34,305 bases of DNA from SZUA-217 sp964194555 (lineage in GTDB: Bacteria > Actinomycetota > Acidimicrobiia > Spongiisociales > ZC4RG35): contig CAXMMT010000085.1 in NCBI GenBank assembly GCA_964194555.1, positions 1-34,305 on the forward strand, in the 5' to 3' direction. The notes under the pieces were generated by a model. It was not told the origin of the DNA. It saw nothing but the letters and a program-made list of their open reading frames with translations, and did no database searches. Of the stretch, positions 16,101 through 22,300 are shown piece after piece; the stretch's first letter is position 1, and every line of letters begins with the position of its first letter. A program made the position numbers and the translations under genes.

Positions 16101-16367
16101 GAAACGCCTCTCCACCCGATATCCACGCATCGTCCAGTAGCGGGGGACCATGTCCTTGATGACTCCGGCAAGGAGGTTTCCGTAGTGGGGGCTACCTGTC
16201 GGAAAGGGGGGTCCGTCGTAGAACACGTACTCGTGGCTCTCCGGGCGTCTTCTCACGGACTCGGCGAAGGCGTCGGTTTCGCGCCAGAGTTTGAGAATAT
16301 CTTGTTCGAGATCCGGGAAGCGAACCGAGGGCTCGACCCGGGTGAACGTCGTTTTCTTGGGGGGCAC
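13191..16367 (-). CDS. ileS: Isoleucyl-tRNA synthetase
   Basis: Class I aminoacyl-tRNA synthetase that charges tRNA-Ile, with an editing domain to clear mischarged valine. It has 1058 residues, the long IleS type found in actinobacteria and eukaryotes. The signature loop is YDGPPFPTGSPHYGNLLAG (HYGN in place of HIGH) near residue 61, then RFGWDTHGLPIE. The editing-domain region is LLIWTTTPWTLPGNLAIAVG. GRKMSKSLKNY (the KMSKS loop) lies at about 603, and an anticodon-binding domain plus C-terminal extension complete it. The GTG at 16367 is chosen because GGAG lies 5 nt upstream; an in-frame ATG at 16388 would add seven residues. The TAG stop is formed by the inverted-repeat element. I see no T-box leader upstream. 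Confidence 0.95.
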   Translation of the reverse strand: MPPKKTTFTRVEPSVRFPDLEQDILKLWRETDAFAESVRRRPESHEYVFYDGPPFPTGSPHYGNLLAGVIKDMVPRYWTMRGYRVERRFGWDTHGLPIEMEVEKRLGISGPTEINQYGVARFNEECRFEVQTNTETWERLTERIGRWVDFEDAYTTMDPEFMETVWWVFAQLWDKGLVYRDFKVLPYSWGASTPLSNFEANLDYRDIEDPSITVRLRILDGNEKAQTDDYLLIWTTTPWTLPGNLAIAVGLDHEYVRVSHEGGHYWITAKRASSEFGEHPRIVATALGRDLLGISYDPPFDYFGEERDRGAFRIIESDDVTVDEGTGLVHMAPAYGEADFLALQNAGLNNLVDPVDPEGKFNHEVSDVADQNIKDADSTLIRLLEESGKLVRSERITHSYPFCYRTGTPLIYKAIPTWFVAVEQFRDRMVELNDTIHWVPDHVGSRRFGNWLSGARDWAISRNRYWGSCIPIWECDGCDEQVAVASLDELESLSGKRPNDLHKHILDEIHWDCETCDGLMTRVPEVLDVWFESGSMPYGKLHYPFENKERFEATFPAQFIAEGLDQTRGWFYTLIVLSTALFDRPAFENCVVNGMILAEDGRKMSKSLKNYADPSEILDELGADALRAFLINSPVLRAEPLRFSKDGVGGVVRTVLLPMWNTYSFFTTYAEADGITIEDLRSAPLAADRPEMDRWILSVLQSLISEVNTQMEGYYLYNVVPPTLGLIDHLTNWYVRRSRRRFWRSRGESGEGDTDKLAAFATLYEVLTTFSEVLAPVLPFITEHIYQDLVARHHSDSPSSVHHRDFPMADEALIDRELETAMAHVREVARLGRNLRKKEGHRVRQPLSRLTVLTRDPTVADAVKAHVSVIADELNVKQVTVSSDEAAFVHLSAKANYRKLGPVLGSGMTDAATAIAELSGDQIEDLLQGGSTELAELEITLDDILIERTPVPGTIVESGPQFACALDTTITRDLKLEGLAREIVSKVQNMRREAGLQVSDRIHLTWQTTDNEVVASLDQYRDHITSEVLATELARSSDLEAPDVEIDGYTIRLEIVRV

Positions 16368-16487
16368 CAAATCTCCAATTGGCCACATCAGTGAGGGCGG
16401 GATGGTAGGCGTGGCGACCAACGGATCATCTACTGCACTTGTCTCCCAGGATTTACTGTGTCGCCATGAGGGGCTGCTGTGGGCTCC

Positions 16488-16533
16488 TGGTGCTCTGGCC
16501 ACCAACGTTGGCGATGTTGAGGGCGAGGCACCA
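16488..16533 (-). mobile_element. Internally deleted copy (about 46 bp) of the dispersed inverted-repeat element
   Basis: Bases 16491-16530 match 13033-13072, one end of the full-size element, almost perfectly. The sequence then goes straight to the opposite terminus, GCACCA. The outermost bases are TGGTGC and GCACCA instead of TAGTGC and GCACTA. It lies in the ileS-dksA divergent intergenic region and does not abut a stop codon. Confidence 0.68.
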
Positions 16534-16656
16534 GGGGAATGACGAACCCTCACAAGGTGTTTCAGGTGGCCGACGGTGATGCCGAGAATGTTCGGAGGAA
16601 ACTCGGCTCGATTTGACGAGATTGGTAGGGTTTCCGCCCTTTTAGAAGGAAGAAAC

Positions 16657-17031
16657 GTGGCACGAAAACTCGCGAAATCCACAGTGGAGCGCTTCAGGAA
16701 GCGTCTGGAGGACGAGAAGACGCGTCTACAGGGCCTTGTGGAAGAGTATGAGCGCGAGCTCGAGGTGGCCCGACTGACGGAGAGCTCATCGGACAGAAGC
16801 CCTGACCCGGGTAATGCCGAGGCCAGTTCGATGAAGCTCGAGTACGCCAAAGAGCTGTCGATCGAGCAGAACACACTCGATCTCATCGGCAAGGTGGATC
16901 ATGCCCTGTCCCGGATCAAGACCGGAAAGTACGGGATCTGTGAAAGCTGTGGCGCGGCCATTCCACTCGAGCGTCTCGATGTCTTGCCTTATTCGACGCT
17001 GTGCGTCGAGTGCGCCGCCAAGTTCAATTGA
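16657..17031 (+). CDS. DksA/TraR-family C4 zinc-finger protein
   Basis: Probable RNA-polymerase-binding regulator of the DksA/TraR family, acting through the secondary channel. The 124 residues comprise an N-terminal alpha-helical coiled-coil region (about 8-90) and a C-terminal zinc finger of CX2C-X17-CX2C (CESC...CVEC) with the typical GKYGICESCGAAIPLERLD sequence. The GTG at 16657 is chosen because AGAAGGAAG sits 4 nt upstream; the open frame to 16576 lacks homology. The tip of the coiled coil does not carry an obvious DxxDxA motif, so ppGpp-DksA-like activity should not be assumed. The stop overlaps the lspA start. Confidence 0.88.
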   Translation: MARKLAKSTVERFRKRLEDEKTRLQGLVEEYERELEVARLTESSSDRSPDPGNAEASSMKLEYAKELSIEQNTLDLIGKVDHALSRIKTGKYGICESCGAAIPLERLDVLPYSTLCVECAAKFN

Positions 17032-17483
17032 TTAAACGGTATCCGACCCCGCTGGGCATCGCCCTGGCTGTGGTGGTGGCAGACCTGGTCACGAAGAGAT
17101 ATGCGTCGGTGCACTTTGCCGACTCTCCCGTGGAGGTCATTCCCGGATTCCTCACCTTCACATTCACCGAGAACCCCGGAGCCGCGTTCTCATTGTTCCA
17201 GAATGCCGGACCGTTCCTGGGAGTGGCAGCCATCGTTGTGTCCGCTTTCGTCGGCTGGTCGATGCGAGTAGAGCGACCTCTTCTGGAGGTGATCGCGCTG
17301 GCATTGGTGCTGGGAGGTGCCCTCGGAAACTTGATGGACCGCGTGTTCCGGGGTGAGGGTTTGCTCGACGGGAAGGTCATCGATTGGGTAACCATGTGGT
17401 GGATACCCACCTTCAACATCGCAGACGCTTCGATCACCATTGCCGTCGGGCTGCTACTCATACACGCGTGGCGAACGAAATAA
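17028..17483 (+). CDS. lspA: Lipoprotein signal peptidase LspA
   Basis: Membrane aspartyl protease (signal peptidase II) that cleaves signal peptides from diacylglyceryl-prolipoproteins. It has about 151 residues and four membrane helices. Landmarks are ADLVTKRYA in helix 1, FTENPGAAFSLF, and the two catalytic-aspartate boxes GALGNLMDRVFRG and PTFNIADASI. The TTG at 17028 overlaps the preceding TGA stop and gives a normal short N-terminus; GTGs at 17001 and 17010 are alternatives. The 3' end overlaps rluD by 16 nt. The lspA-rluD pairing is widespread in bacteria. Confidence 0.92.
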   Translation: MIKRYPTPLGIALAVVVADLVTKRYASVHFADSPVEVIPGFLTFTFTENPGAAFSLFQNAGPFLGVAAIVVSAFVGWSMRVERPLLEVIALALVLGGALGNLMDRVFRGEGLLDGKVIDWVTMWWIPTFNIADASITIAVGLLLIHAWRTK

Positions 17484-18388
17484 CACTCGAGGTTCCGTCC
17501 GAGCTCGATGGCGCTCGTGTCGACAAGGTCCTTGCAACCATGCTGGGAGTGAGTCGGGCTCAGGCTCGTGATCTGATCGACGACGGTGTTTCCATCGATG
17601 GAGCGCCGGCAAGACCGGCCGATCGGGTGGCGGAAGGGTCCTCGATCACCACGCCGACTCCTGAGGAAGCCGTTGGGCTGGAAGCGGAAGAGGTGGAGTT
17701 TGATGTTCTCTACGAGGACGACGTGGTGTTGGTTGTGGACAAGCCTGTCGGTGTGGTCGTTCACCCCGGTGCGGGGCGCAGTCGGGGAACGCTGGCGGCG
17801 GGTCTTCTCTACCGTTACCCCGAGATCAGAGGGGTTGGATCTGTTGACCGCTGGGGTCTGGTCCATCGGCTGGACAAAGACACCTCCGGCACCCTCGTCG
17901 TGGCTCGGACCGCCCTTGGTTACGAAAATCTTGTAGGCCAGTTGAAACGCAGGGAGATCACCAGGGTGTACATCTGCTTGGTTCAAGGCCGCTTCGAGGC
18001 ACCAACGGGGACAATCGAGGCTCCGATCGGCCGTGATCCGAACCGACCGATGCGTCGTGCCGTTGTGCAGGGCGGCAAGAGTGCGACCACGCACTACGAG
18101 GTCGATCGTGAATACGGTGAGTCTGGGTGTTCTCTGCTGACGGTCCGGCTCGACACCGGGCGAACACATCAGATCCGGGTGCATCTTCTGGCGGTTGACC
18201 ATCCGGTCATCGGAGACAAGATCTATGGCGCCAAGACCCCGAAGGTGATCTCACCTCGAACATTCCTCCATGCCTCCCGTGTCGAATTCGATCACCCCAC
18301 CACGGGTGAGCCTGTCATTGTCGACTCGCCGCTGCCGTCGGATCTCCGTGCGGTGCTCGACTCACTCGACCAACATGGCACCGGATAA
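17468..18388 (+). CDS. rluD: RluD-family 23S rRNA pseudouridine synthase
   Basis: Pseudouridine synthase of the RluA/RluD family, expected to modify helix 69 of 23S rRNA. It has 306 residues. An N-terminal S4 RNA-binding domain (ARVDKVLATMLGVSRAQARDL onward) is followed by the catalytic domain with HRLDKDTSGTLVVAR, in which D136 is the catalytic aspartate. KSATTHYEV and LDTGRTHQIRVHL follow. The GTG at 17468 lies within the last codons of lspA and gives a full S4 domain. Exact target uridines cannot be told from sequence. Confidence 0.92.
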   Translation: MANEITLEVPSELDGARVDKVLATMLGVSRAQARDLIDDGVSIDGAPARPADRVAEGSSITTPTPEEAVGLEAEEVEFDVLYEDDVVLVVDKPVGVVVHPGAGRSRGTLAAGLLYRYPEIRGVGSVDRWGLVHRLDKDTSGTLVVARTALGYENLVGQLKRREITRVYICLVQGRFEAPTGTIEAPIGRDPNRPMRRAVVQGGKSATTHYEVDREYGESGCSLLTVRLDTGRTHQIRVHLLAVDHPVIGDKIYGAKTPKVISPRTFLHASRVEFDHPTTGEPVIVDSPLPSDLRAVLDSLDQHGTG

Positions 18389-18402
18389 ACCGTCGGGTCG
18401 GA

Positions 18403-18408
18403 TACCGT
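18403..18408 (+). promoter_or_regulatory. Putative -10 element (TACCGT) for a leaderless rhomboid transcript
   Basis: TACCGT fits the actinobacterial -10 pattern TANNNT and lies 7 nt before the GTG at 18416, so transcription would begin at or next to the start codon. There is no Shine-Dalgarno sequence. No good -35 is visible. Confidence 0.35.
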
Positions 18409-18415
18409 CATTTCG

Positions 18416-19243
18416 GTGACACAGGATCCCACCACCGCCGCTCAGGCCTGTTATCGCCACCCCGATCGCCACACACTCCTCAAATGCAGTCGATGTGAAC
18501 GGCCGATCTGTACCGCTTGCTCCATCGATGCCTCGGTTGGGCAGAGGTGTCCGGAGTGCGTGCGCTCGGAGGGCACACAGAAGATCATCCCCACCGGAGC
18601 TCGGGCCTCTCGTGCCAGCGGAGCACCCGCAACCAAGACATTCATCGGCCTGGCGTTGGTGTTCTTCGTCCTCACCGGCTTCGGGGGTTCGGGCGGCGCC
18701 ATATTCGAGGCGCTAGCCCAATGGAACCTGGCCGTCGCCGCCGGGGAGTGGTGGAGGATCTTCACGCCGATCCTGCTACACGCCTCGATCACCCACATCC
18801 TCTTCAACATGTGGGCGCTCTGGGTGCTCGGGCCTCAAATCGAACGTGGGGTCGGAACGTGGCCCTTCGTCAGTCTCTTTATCGCATCGGCCGGAGTTGG
18901 AGGAGCCTTTGCCTTCTATCTCGGCGATCCGCTCGATGTCGCTGTCGGAGCGTCGGGCGCAATTTTCGGCCTGTTCGGCATTTGGCTGAGTTGGGCGATG
19001 CATCGTCGCAACACGATGCAGGGCCGGGCCATGCTTCGCCAGATAGGAGTTCTCCTCCTGATCAACGCGGCGATTCCGTTTCTGGTGCCCAACATCGCGT
19101 GGCAGGCTCATCTGGGCGGGTTGATCGCCGGATTGGTCATCGGTGAGATCTGGTCTCGGCTCCGTGGTCCCAACATCGAGGTCTTGCGCACCCTCACCGG
19201 AGTGGCGATTGCGATTGCGGCCGCTCTCTCCGTGATGATCTGA
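18416..19243 (+). CDS. Rhomboid family intramembrane serine protease with N-terminal zinc finger
   Basis: Intramembrane serine protease of the rhomboid family; natural substrates are not deducible. It has 275 residues. An N-terminal B-box-like zinc-binding segment (about 10-50; CYRHPDRHTLLKCSRCERPI, then CTACSIDASVGQRCPEC) is followed by a basic linker and six or seven membrane helices. HASITHILFNMWALW matches the conserved loop 1 region, the catalytic serine is S180 in GASGAIFG, and the catalytic histidine is H232 in AHLGGLIAG. The same zinc finger-rhomboid arrangement is common in actinobacteria. The GTG start follows rluD by 27 nt. Confidence 0.92.
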   Translation: MTQDPTTAAQACYRHPDRHTLLKCSRCERPICTACSIDASVGQRCPECVRSEGTQKIIPTGARASRASGAPATKTFIGLALVFFVLTGFGGSGGAIFEALAQWNLAVAAGEWWRIFTPILLHASITHILFNMWALWVLGPQIERGVGTWPFVSLFIASAGVGGAFAFYLGDPLDVAVGASGAIFGLFGIWLSWAMHRRNTMQGRAMLRQIGVLLLINAAIPFLVPNIAWQAHLGGLIAGLVIGEIWSRLRGPNIEVLRTLTGVAIAIAAALSVMI

Positions 19244-19267
19244 AGCCGGTTCGTCTCATTTAGCGGT

Positions 19268-19297
19268 GTCGCCGGTCGGCGACCGCGGTGCTAGATT
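19268..19297 (+). promoter_or_regulatory. Small hairpin and extended -10 candidate upstream of dnaE
   Basis: A 7-bp inverted repeat GTCGCCG/CGGCGAC with a 2-nt loop occupies 19268-19283 and could mark the end of the rhomboid transcript, although no T tract follows. TAGATT at 19292-19297, preceded by TG at 19289-19290, looks like an extended -10 box for dnaE. The matching -35 position is poor. Confidence 0.3.
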
Positions 19298-19335
19298 CCC
19301 AGAACTACACCTGTGTAAGTCCGGTCTGATAAACA

Positions 19336-22300
19336 GTGTCCTTCGCCCATCTCCATCTGCACACCGAATACTCACTACTTGACGGTGCGGCGAGGATCAC
19401 CGACGTCGTCGAAGCGGCGGCTGCAGATGACCAGCCTGCCATCGCCATCACCGATCACGGGAATCTCTACGGTGTGGTCGACTTCGTCAAGGCCGCAACC
19501 AAAGCGGGCATCAAGCCCATCATCGGCATCGAGGCCTACTACACCGAAGGCTCACGCAGGGATCGTCCGGTCGGCGCCGACAACCGCCGCTACCACATGA
19601 ATCTTCTGGCCGAGAACGAGGTGGGTTATCGCAACCTCCTCCAACTGTCGTCGAAGGCGTTTCTCGAAGGGTACTACTACAAGCCCAGGATGGATATAGA
19701 GCTGCTGGCGGAGCACTCCGAAGGGATCATTGCCACCTCCGGTTGTCTCGGCGGGCTAGTTCCCCAGCTCCTCGCTCCCGACGCCGTCAGCGAGGAGGGC
19801 AACAAGGCGAACTCCCGTGACCTCGAGGCGGCGGTGGCTGCAGCGGGGCGCTTTCAGGACGTTTTCGGCAGGGATAACTTCTTCATCGAGCTTCAGGACC
19901 ACGGGATCGAAGCCCAGCAACGCATCATGGGAGACCTTCTGGAGATCGCCGACCGGATCGGTGCCCCACTCCTGGCGACCAATGACGCCCACTACACCCG
20001 ACGCGACGAACACGACGCCCACGACGTGCTGCTCTGCATTCAGACCGGGTCGCTGCGCAACGAGCCCGGTCGACTCAGGTTCGAGGGGTCGGAGCATTAT
20101 CTCAAGTCGGCGGATGAGATGCGCCGTCTGTTTCCCGACGACGAGTTTCCCAAGGCTTGCGACAACACATTGTGGATTGCCGAGCGGGCCAACGTCGAGA
20201 TCGAGTTCGGGAAGATTCTTCTCCCACAATTCTCGGTTCCCGAGGGTGAGACCGAGTTGACCTACCTCCGTCGCCTGGTCGAACAGGGGATTCGGGAGAG
20301 GTACGGCACCGAGCCAGGCGCCGAAGTATTGGAGCGGGTCGAGCACGAGCTCAAGATCATCGAGGAGATGGGCTTCCCCGCCTATTTCCTGATCGTGTGG
20401 GATCTGATTCGCCATGCCCGCGAGAACAAGATCCGTGTCGGGCCCGGTCGAGGTTCGGCTGCGGGGTCGATCGTCTCGTATTGCCTGGGTATCACCGCTA
20501 TCGACCCACTTGCTCACGGGCTCATATTCGAGCGCTTTCTCAATCCCGGTCGCCGTTCGATGCCGGATATCGACATGGACTTCGACGAGCGCTATCGGGG
20601 AGAGATGATCCGTTACGCCGCCGAGAAGTACGGCAGCGATCGTGTGGCTCAGATAATCACCTTTGCCACCATCAAGGGCAAGCAGGCCCTTCGGGATGCG
20701 GCCCGTGTCCTCGGCCATCCCTACGCGATGGGGGACCGGCTGGCCAAGGCGATGCCACCGTCGATTCTCGGAAAGGACGCCACCCTCGAACAGGCTCTAT
20801 CCCCGCCATCCTCTGGTGCGGCGTCCGAGGTCAAGGACTGGTATGCCAACGCACACGGGCTGCGGGAGATGTACGAGGCTGACCCGGCGGCCAAAGAGGT
20901 CGTTGAGGCCGCTCGTGGTCTCGAGGGGCTGCGCCGCCAGGACTCGATTCACGCTGCTGCCGTCGTGATCGCTCCTGAGCCACTGACGAGCATCGTCCCC
21001 GTCCAGCGTAAGGGTGAGGACGCAGAGATGGTCACCCAGTTCGAGATGCACGGGGTGGAGGATCTCGGTCTTCTCAAGATGGACTTCCTGGGCTTGCGCA
21101 ACCTGTCGATCATCGAGCGGTGTCTCGAACTGGTTGAGCGCACGACCGGCGAGCGGGTTGATATCGACAACGTGCCGCTGGACGATCCGGCGACTTTCGA
21201 ACTACTTCAGTCGGGTGACACTATTGGAGTTTTCCAAATGGAGGGCACACCGATGCGTGCTCTCATCCGATCCCTGAAACCGGACAGCTTCAACGACGTG
21301 ATCGCACTGGTTGCCCTATACCGACCGGGTCCGATGGGCGCCAACATGCACAACCTCTACGCCGACCGGAAGAACGGACGGGCCGAAATCGAGGAGCTTC
21401 ATCCTGTCCTCACCGAGAAGCTGGCCGACACCTATCAGATCATGGTGTACCAGGAGCAGGTGATGATGGTCGCCCAGGAGATCGCCGGCTACTCGATGGC
21501 CGATGCCGATGAGCTGAGACGGGCGATGGGCAAGAAGATCAAAGCGGTGATGGTGGCCGAGGAAGAGAAGTTCGTGACCGGCACCGTCGATCAGGGATTC
21601 CCCGAAGCAACCGGCCGTGAGATCTTCAAACTCATCGAGCACTTCGCCGGCTACGGCTTCAACAGATGCTTACCCGGAGACGTGACGGTCGTCGATACGA
21701 GCACAGGTCAAAGACGGGCAATAGGCGACCTGTTCGAGACTCAGAGGCTTCCACGGTTGACTTCGTACGACGGTTGGAGTCGAACAACGCGGTCACCGTC
21801 ACAGATATGGCAGAACGGCATCAAACCGATTCTCAAACTGACGACGAGGTCAGGGCGGACGATTCGAGCGACCGGAAACCATCCATTCCGGACAGTGGCC
21901 GGCTGGAAGAATCTGGCCGACCTCAGTGATGGTGACTTCGTCGCCGTCGGTGCGCAGATCGATTGGGAGCCATCGCAGGAGATGGCCGATCATGAGGCAC
22001 GACTGCTCGGATATGTTCTCGCGGAAGGCAACACCTGCCATCCGTCGAGCTTCAATCTGTATTCGGGCGATGAAGCGGTGGTGAAGGACATGGTCTCGGT
22101 TCTTCAACGTTTCGCGAACACGCAAGCAACTGTCGATCGGTCGAAGCCAGCGGTATCGATCTACGCCGCTCGGGTGGATCGTTCACTGACAAGCAAGGCC
22201 GTGGATTTCATTGATGAACTGGGGTTGAGACAGATCGGCGCGCTCGAGAAATACATTCCGAGTGCAGTATTTGGCCTTCCAAGTAGCCAGATGGCTGTCG

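Noticed and set aside
16368..16500. T-box riboswitch upstream of ileS (common in actinobacteria)
   Set aside because: No T-box core of the GGTGGTACCGCG type and no convincing specifier stem on the minus strand. The interval instead holds a miniature element.
16613..16646. TTGACG as a -35 box for the DksA/TraR-like gene
   Set aside because: No acceptable -10 hexamer at 16-18 bp; the nearest AT-rich hexamers are at about 7 or 22 bp.
16368..16892. Long N-terminal extension of the ileS frame
   Set aside because: The extension reads through the miniature element and the antisense of the DksA-like gene; homology begins at the GTG start with GGAG upstream.
19756..20718. 320-codon open frame antisense to dnaE
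   Set aside because: It is a mirror of the dnaE coding sequence in a high-GC genome, with no recognisable motifs.
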